From the NCBI GenBank assembly GCA_963773655.1, contig CAVZBX010000001.1, positions 992,001-1,056,000 of the forward strand: DNA of 64,000 nt. The letters run 5' to 3'. Below the pieces are notes generated by a model that saw only the letters and a program-made list of their open reading frames with translations, was not told the origin of the DNA and made no database searches. A program made the translations under genes and the position numbers. The DNA is from DASSQJ01 sp963773655. Its GTDB lineage: Bacteria > Actinomycetota > Actinomycetes > Actinomycetales > Dermatophilaceae. This document shows positions 17,087-25,344 of this stretch, piece after piece. The first letter of the stretch is position 1; each line of letters begins with the position of its first letter.

Positions 17087-17466
17087 CTCGACGTCGACCC
17101 GTCCGCGTTGCGCCCAGCGGGCGGCCACCGCGACGGCCTCCCGCCAGCCGCACCCCGGGACGGCGCCGAGGTCGAGGACCGTTGCCGCCGTGCTCGTGAC
17201 GGGCAGTCCGCGCCGCGTGGTGCTCTCGATGTCGGAGCGCGACCGGACCCGGGTACCCGGCAACCGGGTCACCTCACGCCCGGCCGGCACCCAGACGGTG
17301 ATGACGGCGGGCGGCCCGGTCTCGACACCGTGGAGGTGGGCGGCGGCGTCCAGGGCGAGTGCGGCGCCCTCACCGCCGCGGAGCACCGCCGCGTGGGCCC
17401 GCCGGCGCGCGCCTGCGCGGTGGTGCAGACCCCGTGCTGGGCGGCGACGATCCGGTCCAGATCCAT
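17087..17466 (-). pseudogene. AbiEi-like / type IV antitoxin-type protein remnant, frameshifted and truncated
   Basis: From ATG 17466 the frame gives MDLDRIVAAQHGVCTTAQARA, the N-terminal wing found in many actinobacterial AbiEi-like and DUF559-type proteins. The match then jumps to another frame at about 17400, which reads AVLRGGEGAALALDAAAHLHG and later TSTAATVLDLGAVPGCGWREAV, the next conserved blocks. A segment of roughly 25-40 residues normally between them is missing, so a deletion with frameshift has occurred. The C-terminal half (nuclease-like or extra helices) is also absent; matching stops near 17087, close to the dusB stop. The intact relatives are antitoxin-like or of unknown function. 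This copy is dead. Confidence 0.5.
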
Positions 17467-17584
17467 CGGTCGAGGGTGGCAGGGCGCGCCGGGCGTCCCA
17501 ATTCGTCGTCCACGGGCCCGCCGGCGACCGGTGAAACCGGGGTCATGGCACCGGTTCCCGCGCCCCGCGGCGAGTTCCCCGGGG

Positions 17585-17761
17585 TCAGGCCCGGGGGCGC
17601 TGCTCGTCCCGGCCGAAGACGCCGACGGCGATCCACGACAGCGCGACCACCACCCCGCCGAGCGGGGCGTACCCCCGCGGGGTGGGGTCGAGGGCGCTGA
17701 AGCCCGCTCCGTAGAGCATCGAGATGGCGAGGGCGGCGAAGGCGAGGTACTGACGGTTCAT
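17585..17761 (-). CDS. Small two-segment membrane protein
   Basis: A 58-residue protein from ATG 17761 (MNRQYLAFAALAISMLYGAG). Two hydrophobic segments lie at about residues 5-20 and 33-50, joined by LDPTPRGYAPLGG, with a charged tail GRDEQRPRA, so both ends probably face the cytoplasm. I do not recognise a family with certainty; similar short proteins occur in many Micrococcales. The frame is open 22 codons upstream, but the ATG is followed at once by the first membrane segment. It stands alone between the AbiEi-like remnant and the YdeI gene. Confidence 0.5.
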   Translation of the reverse strand: MNRQYLAFAALAISMLYGAGFSALDPTPRGYAPLGGVVVALSWIAVGVFGRDEQRPRA

Positions 17762-17856
17762 GCCTCGACCGTAGGTCCGGGCGCGGGTGCCTCGCGTCGT
17801 CCGGCCGGGGGGTGCGGCGTCCACCATCCGGTGGACCGTCGGTGGTGCACGGCAGG

Positions 17857-18546
17857 ATGGTGTGGGTGGACGACCAGATCGGCACCCGAGGCGGTACCCC
17901 CGAGAGGCCGGCGCTGTTCTTCGCCGACGGCGCCGAGTTCGGCCGCTGGCTCGCGGCGAACCACGCCACCGCCGACGAGCTCTGGATGGGGCTGTGGAAG
18001 AAGGGCTCCGGGCGGGTCGGCCTCACGTGGGCCGAAGCCGTGCGCGAGGCGTTGTGCTGGGGGTGGATCGACAGCCGTGCCGAGCGCGTCGACGAGCACG
18101 CCCGGCGCCAGCGGTGGACCCCGCGACGCCGCGGCAGCACCTGGAGCCGGGTGAACATCGCCGCCGCCGAGGAGCTGATCGCCCAGGGCCGGATGCAGCC
18201 CAGCGGCCGGGCCGCCTTCGAGGCCCGGAGGGAGGACCGCAGCGGCACCTACTCCTTCGAGCAGGACGACGCGGTGCTCACCGCGGAGCAGGAGGCCCTG
18301 CTCCGCGCCGACCCCGCGGCGGCCGCGTTCTGGGACGCCGCCACTCCCGGGTACCGCAAGGTCGTCGCCCACTGGGTCCGAGAAGCCAGGCAGGAGGCCA
18401 CTCGCGCCCGCCGGCTCGCCCAGCTCGTCGAGGACAGCGCGGCGGGGCGGCTGGTGCCGTTCCAGCGGTACGGCACGCCCCCGGTGTGGGTCGCGCGTGC
18501 GGCCGAGGCCGCCGCTGCGGCCCGGCCCGGTGACCGGGCCCCGTGA
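17857..18546 (+). CDS. YdeI/OmdA family protein
   Basis: A 229-residue protein of the YdeI/OmpD-associated family (bacteriocin-protection group). The typical opening is RPALFFADGAEFGRWLAANHATADELWMGLWKK; LTWAEAVREALCWGWIDSR is the family signature, followed by RRRGSTWSRVN and a C-terminal helical region with AFWDAATPGYRKVVAHWV and EARQEATRARRLAQLV. In enteric bacteria a relative is linked to peptide resistance, but the biochemical role is unknown. I choose ATG 17857 (MVWVDDQ) over an upstream GTG. A palindrome GGCCCGGTGACCGGGCC sits at the extreme 3' end and could help terminate transcription. Confidence 0.82.
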   Translation: MVWVDDQIGTRGGTPERPALFFADGAEFGRWLAANHATADELWMGLWKKGSGRVGLTWAEAVREALCWGWIDSRAERVDEHARRQRWTPRRRGSTWSRVNIAAAEELIAQGRMQPSGRAAFEARREDRSGTYSFEQDDAVLTAEQEALLRADPAAAAFWDAATPGYRKVVAHWVREARQEATRARRLAQLVEDSAAGRLVPFQRYGTPPVWVARAAEAAAAARPGDRAP

Positions 18547-18574
18547 CGAGGACCCCTGACTACGCTTCAGCGGT

Positions 18575-19810
18575 GTGACGTACGCCGAACGTGACCGGGA
18601 GCGCTGGGTCGCCGAGGACCCGATGCAGAAACGCTCGGACCGCGACGACTTCGCCCGCGACCGCGCCCGCCTCGTCCACTCCGCCAGCCTGCGGCGGCTC
18701 TCCGCGAAGACCCAGGTCGTCGCCCCCGGCAGCGACGACTTCGTGCGCAACCGGCTCACCCACTCCCTCGAGGTGGCGCAGATCGGCCGCGAGCTGGGCG
18801 CCGCCCTCGGCTGCAACGCCGACGTCGTCGACACCGCTTGCCTCGCCCACGACCTCGGCCACCCGCCGTTCGGCCACAACGGCGAGTCGGCGCTAGACAC
18901 CGTCGCGGCGGGCATCGGCGGCTTCGAGGGCAACGCCCAGACGCTGCGGCTGCTCACCCGGCTCGAGGCCAAGCGGGCGCACCCCGACGGCCGACCCGCC
19001 GGGCTGAACCTCACCCGCGCCAGCCTCGACGCCGCCACGAAGTACCCGTGGCGCCGGGGCAGCGCCCCGCACCCGACGACGAAGTTCGGCGTGTACGACG
19101 ACGACCTCGACGTCTTCGCCTGGGTGCGCGACGGAGCACCCGAGGGGCGGCGCGCCTTCGAGGCGGAGGTGATGGACTGGTCCGACGACGTCGCGTACTC
19201 GGTGCACGACGTCGAGGACGCGATCGCCTCCGGCTGGCTCGACCCGCGCCGCCTCCGCGACGCCGCCGACGTCGACGCCGTCCTCGCCGTGGCGGCCGAG
19301 GTCTACGCGCCGGGGCTGGGGGCGGACGCGCTAGGTGCGGCCCTCGAGCGGGTGCTGGCGTCGGGCGCGGTGCCGGAGGGGCACGACGGATCCCGGGCAT
19401 CGCTCGCGGCCCTCAAGGACATGACCTCCCGCCTCATCGGCCGGTTCGCCCTCGCCGTGGAGCGGGCCACTCGTGCACGGCACGGCGACGGCCCACTCGT
19501 CCGGCACGCGGCGACCCTCGTCGTCCCCGACGAGGTGCGCGCCGAGACCGTCGTCCTCAAGGCCGTCGCCGCCCACTACGTCATGCTCGCCGCCGAGCGG
19601 GCCTCCCTGTACGAGTCGCAGCGCGAGGTGCTCGCCGAGCTCGTGGCCGCCTACGAGTCCGACCCCTCGCGCCTCGACCCCGACCTGCGCACCGACTGGG
19701 AGCGCGCCCCCGACCCGGCCGCCGAGCTGCGGGTCGTCGTCGACCAGGTCGCGTCGCTCACCGACGTCCGGGCGCTGGCGCTCCACCGCCGCTGGTGCCG
19801 GCCCTCCTGA
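18575..19810 (+). CDS. dgt: Deoxyguanosinetriphosphate triphosphohydrolase-like protein (HD domain)
   Basis: A 411-residue HD-domain nucleotide hydrolase that removes triphosphate from dGTP or other dNTPs and so helps control the dNTP pool. Metal ligands are visible as NRLTHSLEV (H63), HDLGHPPFGHNGE (H92, D93, H96) and a later DWSDDVAYSVHDVEDA. The opening RWVAEDPMQKRSDRDDFARDRARLVHS is typical of the actinobacterial type 2 subfamily. GTG start at 18575. It lies 58 bases upstream of dnaG, an order conserved in many Actinobacteria, probably as one transcript. Substrate preference and any allosteric control cannot be read from sequence. Confidence 0.93.
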   Translation: MTYAERDRERWVAEDPMQKRSDRDDFARDRARLVHSASLRRLSAKTQVVAPGSDDFVRNRLTHSLEVAQIGRELGAALGCNADVVDTACLAHDLGHPPFGHNGESALDTVAAGIGGFEGNAQTLRLLTRLEAKRAHPDGRPAGLNLTRASLDAATKYPWRRGSAPHPTTKFGVYDDDLDVFAWVRDGAPEGRRAFEAEVMDWSDDVAYSVHDVEDAIASGWLDPRRLRDAADVDAVLAVAAEVYAPGLGADALGAALERVLASGAVPEGHDGSRASLAALKDMTSRLIGRFALAVERATRARHGDGPLVRHAATLVVPDEVRAETVVLKAVAAHYVMLAAERASLYESQREVLAELVAAYESDPSRLDPDLRTDWERAPDPAAELRVVVDQVASLTDVRALALHRRWCRPS

Positions 19811-19868
19811 CCGCCGACCTTGGCGACGGCACCACGACCTAGACTCGCCCGCAGACGAGGAGGGCCAG

Positions 19869-21806
19869 TTGCCGGGTCGGATCAGGGCCGAGGACATCAC
19901 TGCGGTCAAGGAGCGTGCGTCCATCGAGGACGTCGTCCGCGAGCACGTGACCCTGCGCCCCGCCGGCGTCGGCTCGCTCAAGGGCCTGTGCCCCTTCCAC
20001 GACGAGAAGACCCCGAGCTTCACCGTGCGGCCGTCGGTGGGCAGCTACCACTGCTTCGGCTGCGGCGAGGGCGGCGACGTCATCAGCTTCGTCCAGAAGG
20101 TCGAGCACCTCACCTTCGCCGAGGCGGTGGAGCGGCTGGCCGCCAAGGCCGGGATGGAGCTGCGCTACGAGGAGGGCGGCGGCCCGCGCGAGGGCGGCGC
20201 CTCCCTGGGCAAGCGGCAGCGGCTGCTCGAGGCGCACCGGGTGGCCGAGGAGTTCTACACCTCGGTCCTGCTCGACCTGGGGCGCACCGACGCCCGCATC
20301 GGCCGCGACTTCCTGAGGCAGCGGGGGTTCGACTCGGCCGCGGTCAGCCGGTTCGGCGTGGGCTTCGCCCCCCAGGACGGCGAGGCCCTCACCCGGCACC
20401 TGCTCGAGCGTCGCTTCACCGACGACGAGCTGACCACCGGTGGCCTCTCCGGGCGCGGCAGCCGCGGGCTGTACGACCGCTTCCGGGGCCGGCTGGTGTG
20501 GCCGATCCGCGACATCACCGGCGACACCGTCGGCTTCGGCGCCCGGCGCCTGTTCGACCAGGACCGGATCGCCGCCAAGTACCTCAACACCTCCGAGACC
20601 CCCATCTACAGGAAGAGCCAGGTGCTCTACGGGCTCGACCTGGCCAAGAAGGCGATCGCGGGGGAGCGCAGTGCCGTCGTCGTCGAGGGCTACACCGACG
20701 TCATGGCCGCGCACCTGTCCGGTGTCGAGACCGCGGTGGCCACCTGCGGCACCGCGTTCGGGGTCGACCACATCAAGGTCCTGCGGCGGATCATGCGCGA
20801 CGAGGCCGACGTCGCCCCGGCGCGGGTGGTGTTCACCTTCGACGGCGACGCCGCCGGGCAGAAGGCGGCGATGAGGGCGTTCGGCGAGGACCAGCGGTGG
20901 GCCGCGCAGTCCTTCGTCGCCGTCGCCCCGGACGGGATGGACCCGTGCGAGCTGCGGATGGCGAAGGGGGACGCCGAGGTGCGGGCCCTCGTCGACGGCG
21001 CGGTGCCGATGTTCGAGTTCGCGGTGCGCACCACCATCGCGCGCTTCGACCTCGACACGGCCGAGGGCCGGGTGCAGGCGATGAAGGCGGTGGCCCCGAT
21101 CGTCGGCTCGATCCGCGACCCCAGCCTCCGGCCCGAGTACACCCGCACCGTCTCCGGATGGCTCGGCGTCGAGGTCGAGCAGGTGGCCACCGAGGTGCGG
21201 CGGGCCGGCCGCTTGGCGGCCCCGACCGACCACGACCACCCCCGCGGCGCGGCCAGCACCGACGAGGTGCCCGAACCGGCGGCCGGCGAGGCGCCCGCGC
21301 TGCCCGCCCCCGACCTGCGCGACCCGGTCGTGCAGACCGAGCGCCAGCTGCTCCAGGCCCTGGTCCAGTACCCGCACCAGGTGCCGTCGGCCGAGGTCGA
21401 CGCGCTGCCCGCGGAGGCCTTCACCGCGCCCGCCCACCGCGCGGTGTTCGACGGCATCCGGATCGCGTCGGGCACGCCGGCCCGCCAGGGCTCGACGGCG
21501 GCCTGGGTCGCGGCCGTCGGTGAGGCCGCGGCGGCCTCGGTCCGCGGGCTCGTCGCCGAGCTGTCGGTGGCCCCGCTGCCCGTCCGTTTCGACGCCTCCA
21601 CCGGGCTGCCGCCCCAGCGGTACCTCGACTCCCTGGTCGCCGGGGTCCGCGACGCCCACCTCGGACGCCGCATCGCCGATGCCATGGCGTCGCTGCGCCG
21701 GGCGGAGAACGACCCCGCGAGCGCCCCGGAGCGGGTCCACGAGTTCAGGACGACCCTGCAGGCGCTCGAGATCGAGCGGGTCCGGCTGCGCCAGGGGGTG
21801 CCGTGA
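19869..21806 (+). CDS. dnaG: DNA primase DnaG
   Basis: Makes RNA primers at the replication fork. The start is a TTG at 19869 (read as Met-PGRIRAEDITAVKERASIEDVV) behind GAGGAGG; the frame is open farther back but that is dgt shadow. The N-terminal zinc-binding domain has C41, H44, C62 and C65 (CPFHDEK and HCFGCGEGGD). The core carries RFGVGFAP, the TOPRIM glutamate in VVVEGYTDVMAAH (near 270) and the FTFDGDAAGQKA acidic cluster (near 320). The C-terminal region from about 500 (ERQLLQALVQYP) is the DnaB-helicase-binding domain. All catalytic residues look intact; 645 residues is normal for the phylum. Confidence 0.96.
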   Translation: MPGRIRAEDITAVKERASIEDVVREHVTLRPAGVGSLKGLCPFHDEKTPSFTVRPSVGSYHCFGCGEGGDVISFVQKVEHLTFAEAVERLAAKAGMELRYEEGGGPREGGASLGKRQRLLEAHRVAEEFYTSVLLDLGRTDARIGRDFLRQRGFDSAAVSRFGVGFAPQDGEALTRHLLERRFTDDELTTGGLSGRGSRGLYDRFRGRLVWPIRDITGDTVGFGARRLFDQDRIAAKYLNTSETPIYRKSQVLYGLDLAKKAIAGERSAVVVEGYTDVMAAHLSGVETAVATCGTAFGVDHIKVLRRIMRDEADVAPARVVFTFDGDAAGQKAAMRAFGEDQRWAAQSFVAVAPDGMDPCELRMAKGDAEVRALVDGAVPMFEFAVRTTIARFDLDTAEGRVQAMKAVAPIVGSIRDPSLRPEYTRTVSGWLGVEVEQVATEVRRAGRLAAPTDHDHPRGAASTDEVPEPAAGEAPALPAPDLRDPVVQTERQLLQALVQYPHQVPSAEVDALPAEAFTAPAHRAVFDGIRIASGTPARQGSTAAWVAAVGEAAAASVRGLVAELSVAPLPVRFDASTGLPPQRYLDSLVAGVRDAHLGRRIADAMASLRRAENDPASAPERVHEFRTTLQALEIERVRLRQGVP

Positions 21807-22339
21807 TGCGGCTGCCGTTCGGCGCCCGCCGCCGCCCGCGGCTCCCCACGGACGTCGAGGCGGTGGTGCGGTCCGACGAGGGCGAACGGCCCCTGGCGTG
21901 GGCCGGAGACGGCCAGGGCACCACGGTCGTCGCCGGCCGCCACCGCCTGCACGTCGTCCGCAGCACCGGGGACGGCCCGCCCGAGCACGTCCTGGACCGA
22001 CCGTGGCACCTCGTCGACACCGGCACCTGGGTCGGGGAGGACACCGCCCTGCGCGTCACCTGGGTCGACCGGCACCCGGCGACCCGGCTCGTGCTGCCTG
22101 ACCCGGGGCTGCTGCCGGAGACGCTGCGCGAGCGGGTCCAGGCCTCCGTCGTGCTCGCCGAGGTGCTCGACCTCGGCGGCAAGCGCACCGCCAAGGTGGT
22201 CGTGCGACGGGTGCTGGCCACCGGCGAGCTGGTCTCCCAGGCCGTCCTCGGCCCGGGCGTCCGCATCGACGACCCGGGGGTCCGCGAGGCCGTCGGCGCC
22301 GGTCTCGTGCGCGTCCGCGAGCAGGTCGGGCTGGCCTGA
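21806..22339 (+). CDS. Conserved actinobacterial protein of unknown function downstream of dnaG
   Basis: A 177-residue cytoplasmic protein, no signal or membrane segment. Its ATG overlaps the last base of the dnaG stop (TGATG), so translation is coupled to the primase. The sequence alternates short strands (GRHRLHVVRSTG, DTALRVTWVDRHPATRLVL) and ends with a helical part (LRERVQASVVLAEVLDLGGKRTAKVVVRRV and VREAVGAGLVRVREQVGLA). It looks like a compact mixed fold. The same gene follows dnaG in many related genomes as I recall, without an assigned role. The tight coupling hints at a role connected to replication or to primase dosage, but this is inference. Confidence 0.72.
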   Translation: MRLPFGARRRPRLPTDVEAVVRSDEGERPLAWAGDGQGTTVVAGRHRLHVVRSTGDGPPEHVLDRPWHLVDTGTWVGEDTALRVTWVDRHPATRLVLPDPGLLPETLRERVQASVVLAEVLDLGGKRTAKVVVRRVLATGELVSQAVLGPGVRIDDPGVREAVGAGLVRVREQVGLA

Positions 22340-22393
22340 GCCGCAGCGTCGGGCGGGCCGGGTACCGATTTCTCCGCCCGGCCGGCCTGTTGC

Positions 22394-22399
22394 TATCGT
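22394..22399 (+). promoter_or_regulatory. Probable -10 element of the tRNA-Asn promoter
   Basis: TATCGT at 22394-22399 is preceded by TG at the extended -10 position (TGCTATCGT) in otherwise very GC-rich DNA. It lies 36 bases before the mature tRNA 5' end, a normal distance for a precursor leader. The -35 region is weak (ATTTCT-like around 22370). Confidence 0.4.
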
Positions 22400-22435
22400 T
22401 GCCGGGCGCTGCCGCGGCGATCCCGTGGTGGCCCT

Positions 22436-22508
22436 TCCTCCGTAGCTCAATTGGCAGAGCAGCCGGCTGTTAACCGGCAGGTTGTTGGTTCGAGTCCAAC
22501 CGGGGGAG
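22436..22508 (+). tRNA. tRNA-Asn (anticodon GTT)
   Basis: A complete 73-base cloverleaf. The acceptor strands TCCTCCG (22436-22442) and CGGGGGA (22501-22507) pair with one T-G wobble. The D-arm contains GCTCAATTGGCAGAGC. The anticodon stem-loop is GCCGG-CTGTTAA-CCGGC with GTT at 22469-22471, which reads AAC/AAT. The T-arm contains GTTGG-TTCGAGT-CCAAC. The discriminator is G; CCA is not encoded and must be added. The 3' end is duplicated at 37.8 kb. Confidence 0.97.
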
Positions 22509-22510
22509 CG
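22488..22510 (+). repeat. Left direct repeat at tRNA-Asn 3' end (candidate attL)
   Basis: GTTCGAGTCCAACCGGGGGA plus GCG matches 37791-37813 in 21 of 23 positions (differences at the fifth and eleventh bases). It covers the T-loop to just past the tRNA end, the usual crossover site of tRNA-targeting integrases. The intact tRNA is on this side. Confidence 0.6.
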
Positions 22511-22514
22511 GCAC

Positions 22515-22562
22515 GAAGGGCCTCTGACCTGCGGAGACGCGACGTCGGCGGCCCTTCTCTTT
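22515..22562 (+). terminator. Terminator after tRNA-Asn
   Basis: GAAGGGCC (22515-22522) and GGCCCTTC (22550-22557) form a perfect 8-base stem with a long, partly structured loop, followed by the pyrimidine run TCTTT. It lies 7 bases after the tRNA end. Confidence 0.65.
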
Positions 22563-22667
22563 CAGATGCAGCCTGGACCGAGTCTGGCCAGACACCGGCC
22601 CTGCCGGAAGTCTCACGTAGCCGCGCAGCGCTCGGCCCACCGCGTCGATTGCGTACGTGTGTGGGTC

Positions 22668-22970
22668 TCAGCGACGCTGCATGTCCCAGGCGAGATGGAT
22701 GGCTGCGCGCACGGCCTCGGGCTGGGCCTGGTCCAGATACGCCTCGACCTTGTGGTGTGCCTCCATGTGAGGCGGTACACCGAAGCTGTTCGGGTAGGTC
22801 TCCACCAGAGACTCCCGTGCGCTCAACGGGACCCGGATCACCAACGTCGCGGGGTCCTGCAGGCGCACGACCAAACGGTCGTGGACGTACCAGGCCGGGC
22901 GGGACTCGGTGCCTTTGCGCTTGACCCGCGCAAGTGACTCCGCGTACTCGCCCACCTCTTCCGGGGTCAC
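22668..22970 (-). CDS. MmcQ/YjbR family protein
   Basis: A 100-residue protein from GTG 22970 (VTPEEVGEYAESLARVKRKG). It shows the YjbR pattern: a first helix, RPAWYVHDRLVVRLQDPATLVIRVP strands, then SFGVPPHMEAHHKVEAYL and a final helix RAAIHLAWDMQRR. The fold is CyaY-like and the family is annotated as DNA-binding, but without a firm biological role. It is the first gene inside the candidate island, transcribed towards the tRNA. The family term MmcQ comes from mitomycin clusters, but nothing here suggests mitomycin synthesis. Confidence 0.75.
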   Translation of the reverse strand: MTPEEVGEYAESLARVKRKGTESRPAWYVHDRLVVRLQDPATLVIRVPLSARESLVETYPNSFGVPPHMEAHHKVEAYLDQAQPEAVRAAIHLAWDMQRR

Positions 22971-23114
22971 CCGCGCAGCGTAGCCTCCGGCGCTCGTGAC
23001 GAGGGCTGGACGGATCCGGTCATCGGCGCACGAAACCGGCTGCGGTGTGTCCGTGGAGTGCCGACTGTCTCTGGTCGCCGCCGGTCCACCGGGGCCCGGA
23101 TCCTCTGGTGGCGG

Positions 23115-24041
23115 TCAGCGGAAGAGGTCGACGTCCCTGCCGCTCTGCTCCTCGATGCCGTAGGTGTCGATGTAGCCCCAGCAGTCGGGGCGGGAGCCGT
23201 CGGTGTCGGCGACGTCATAGGTGTCGGCGAGCTGGCGTGAGGTCAGGACCCGCCCGGAGAACCGGGCCGCGAGCGGGTCGGCGGCCAGGGCGGCAACGCC
23301 GCGCGCCAAGTACGTCGGTGACTCGGAGATCGCGAAGCCCGGGACCGCGGCGAGGGCGTCGGACCAGGTGTCCTCGGTGACCCCGAGGTTCTCGAGCATT
23401 CGTTCCGAGCGCAGCCAGCCGGGCGTGACGCCGACGGCAGCCACCGGGTGGTCGGCGAGCTCGGCTGCCAGGCTGGCCACGATCCGGTCGACGTTGGCCT
23501 TGACCAGGTCGTAGTAGAACCCGACCCCTTGGCGGTGGCGGGAGTTGAACCGGGAGGTCCCGTCGGTGACCTCCACGACCAGGCCGGCGCCGCTGCGCAG
23601 CATCAGGGGGATGGCCAGGGCGCAGGTGACGAGGTGGGTGTCCACGCCCATCCGCAGCATCCGCAAGCCACCGGTCAGGTCGTGCTGCCACAACGGCTTG
23701 TCGAACTGGGCGTACCGGTCGCCGCCGAAGATGTCGTTGACGAGCAGGTCGAGGCGCCCGTGCTCGGCCTCGATGCGACTCACCAGCGCAGAGACGGCCT
23801 GAGGGTCCTCGTGGTCGACGACCAGGGCGCTCCCGTGTCCCACGGCGGCGATGCGGTCGCCGGTCTCCTCGATCGTCTCCGGCCGGTCCATCTCCGAGCG
23901 GCCGCTGGTGCGGCTGCTGCGCCCGGTGGCGTAGACGTGCGCGCCGGCCCGGGCCAGCTCCACCGCGATCGCCCGGCCGGCGCCACGGGTGGCGCCGGCC
24001 ACCAGCGCCACCCGCTCGGACAGGGGCTTCGAGTCGTTCAT
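23115..24041 (-). CDS. Short-chain dehydrogenase/reductase
   Basis: A 308-residue NAD(P)-dependent SDR. The Rossmann opening is ERVALVAGATRGAGRAIAVELARAG (TGxxxGxG-type, with GATRGAG), an acidic turn follows, VNDIFGGD stands where NNAG is usual, and the catalytic pair is in FYYDLVKANVD (Tyr and Lys four apart, written YxxxK-like YDLVK). A C-terminal extension after RVLTSRQLADTY contains RPDCWGYIDTYG. ATG 24041 is preceded by GAGAGGAG. It overlaps the stop of the upstream tetR gene by four bases, so it is almost certainly the target gene of that regulator. Substrate unknown. Confidence 0.85.
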   Translation of the reverse strand: MNDSKPLSERVALVAGATRGAGRAIAVELARAGAHVYATGRSSRTSGRSEMDRPETIEETGDRIAAVGHGSALVVDHEDPQAVSALVSRIEAEHGRLDLLVNDIFGGDRYAQFDKPLWQHDLTGGLRMLRMGVDTHLVTCALAIPLMLRSGAGLVVEVTDGTSRFNSRHRQGVGFYYDLVKANVDRIVASLAAELADHPVAAVGVTPGWLRSERMLENLGVTEDTWSDALAAVPGFAISESPTYLARGVAALAADPLAARFSGRVLTSRQLADTYDVADTDGSRPDCWGYIDTYGIEEQSGRDVDLFR

Positions 24042-24637
24042 CGGTGCTGCTCCTCTCGACTCCAGGCGTGCAGGACGTGGTGCAGGTCCTCGCTCAGGCG
24101 GTCGACCAGCGAGCCCTCCGGGTGCGCCGACCACGCCAGGCAGCCACCCTCCATCGCTGCCTGGACGAGGCGGGCCAGCCGGTCCGGGGGCGGGGCCCCG
24201 GTCAGTTCACCGGCGGCGACGGCGTCGGCGGCATGACGCTCGAGGTGTGCCCGCACCTTGGCCCATCCGATGTGCAGCAGCTCGCGCATCTCGTCGTGCT
24301 GCAGGTCGATGGCCAGCGCCGCCAGCTGCCGGGCGGCGGTGTCCGGGTTGTCCAGGTCGTGGTAGCCGTGCAGGGCGACGTCGCAGAAGCGCGCCAGCGG
24401 CGACTGGTGGGCGACGGCGCACGCCGAGAGCTCTCCGTCCAGGGACGCGACCCACCGCTGGGACAGCCGCAGGAACACCGCCTCCTTCGACCCGAACCGG
24501 TTGACGAACGTGGCCGCCGACACTCCCGCCGCTGCCGCGGCCCGGGCCAGCGTGAACCCCGCGGGCCCCTCGGTCATCAGGACGTGGTCGGCAGCGCCGA
24601 GCAGGTGCTCGTCGGTTGTTCCCAATGGCCTCGCCAT
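24038..24637 (-). CDS. TetR family transcriptional regulator
   Basis: A 199-residue TetR-type repressor. The N-terminal helix-turn-helix (about residues 8-55) reads FTLARAAAAAGVSAATFVNRFGSKEAVFLRL. The C-terminal helical region forms the ligand and dimer domain, with LARFCDVALHGYHDLDNPDTAARQLAALAIDL as part of the core. ATG 24637 lies four bases from a perfect inverted repeat, the likely autoregulatory operator. It shares an ATGA overlap with the SDR gene, so the two form one operon. The inducer is unknown; the SDR substrate is a reasonable guess. Confidence 0.88.
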   Translation of the reverse strand: MARPLGTTDEHLLGAADHVLMTEGPAGFTLARAAAAAGVSAATFVNRFGSKEAVFLRLSQRWVASLDGELSACAVAHQSPLARFCDVALHGYHDLDNPDTAARQLAALAIDLQHDEMRELLHIGWAKVRAHLERHAADAVAAGELTGAPPPDRLARLVQAAMEGGCLAWSAHPEGSLVDRLSEDLHHVLHAWSREEQHR

Positions 24638-24641
24638 GCCA

Positions 24642-24665
24642 GTTACTGAACCACCATTCAGTAAC
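24642..24665 (-). promoter_or_regulatory. TetR operator (perfect palindrome)
   Basis: GTTACTGAA (24642-24650), spacer CCACCA, and TTCAGTAAC (24657-24665) form a perfect 9-base inverted repeat immediately upstream of the tetR ATG. The arms are AT-rich within GC-rich DNA and fit a TetR-family dimer site covering the promoter. Confidence 0.8.
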
Positions 24666-24897
24666 CCATTGGGGCTTTGGCGCCGGCGGGTTCGAACAGG
24701 CGACGCGACCTGCGCCTACTCGCCTCGAGACCGGCTACTCAGTTGCGGCTTCAGGTCACTTCGAGGATCCGCGGCTCCGCGAGAGTCTTGCTGTCCCAGC
24801 GGCCCAGCCGAAGAGCGCGCGCCAGGGGCTCGAGTACCCATTGCTGGACCCCCACCGCGGCGGAGCCCAGGAGTCAACGCGAGGGTGCCGGGGTTGG

Positions 24898-25344
24898 TCA
24901 GGACGGGCCACCGGCCCCGAGCGGCGGCCCCAGGACCTCCGTGGCGCGTTCGTACTCGTGGAGGTCGGTGAGGGCCCGTGCCTCGTGCGGGTCGGCGAGC
25001 ATCCGCTGGAATCGGCGCTCGAAGCCGCCTGGGGTGAAGAGGCAGAGCACGCGAGCGTCGTCGTCGGCCAGGTTCGCGAGGGTGTGGGCTGCTCCGGACG
25101 GCGCAGTGGCCCAGGTTCCCGGACCGCCGGTGACCACGGCCTCCCCCACCTGGAGGGTGACCCTCCCGGCGAGCACGTAGAAGGACTCCGCGTGCCGCAA
25201 GTGTCGGTGCAGCGGCGGCCCGGCCGCGCCCCTCGGCATGACCATCTCGACCGCGCCGAGGGCACCCCCGGCCTCGTCGGCGGCGAGGAGCACGCGCAGG
25301 GCCGCATCCGGTCGGGGCTCGTGGACCACGCCGACGGAGGTCAT
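24898..25344 (-). CDS. Cupin-domain protein
   Basis: A 148-residue single-domain cupin. The first motif is PPLHRHLRHAESFYVLAG (two His and a Glu as metal ligands) and the second is GTWATAPSGAAHTLANL with the last His. The pattern suggests a metal-binding beta-barrel such as a small-molecule dioxygenase, isomerase or sensor; the substrate cannot be told. ATG 25344 overlaps the stop of the upstream RibD-C-like gene by four bases, so the two are co-translated. The 230 bases between it and tetR carry no gene I can see. Confidence 0.8.
   Translation of the reverse strand: MTSVGVVHEPRPDAALRVLLAADEAGGALGAVEMVMPRGAAGPPLHRHLRHAESFYVLAGRVTLQVGEAVVTGGPGTWATAPSGAAHTLANLADDDARVLCLFTPGGFERRFQRMLADPHEARALTDLHEYERATEVLGPPLGAGGPS

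Noticed and set aside
18523..18541. GGCCCGGTGACCGGGCC as a terminator after the YdeI gene
   Set aside because: It lies inside the last codons with no loop or T-run; may be chance in GC-rich DNA.
24680..24730. GGGTTCGAAC looks like a tRNA T-loop
   Set aside because: No pairing acceptor stem, D-arm or anticodon arm surrounds it; chance match.
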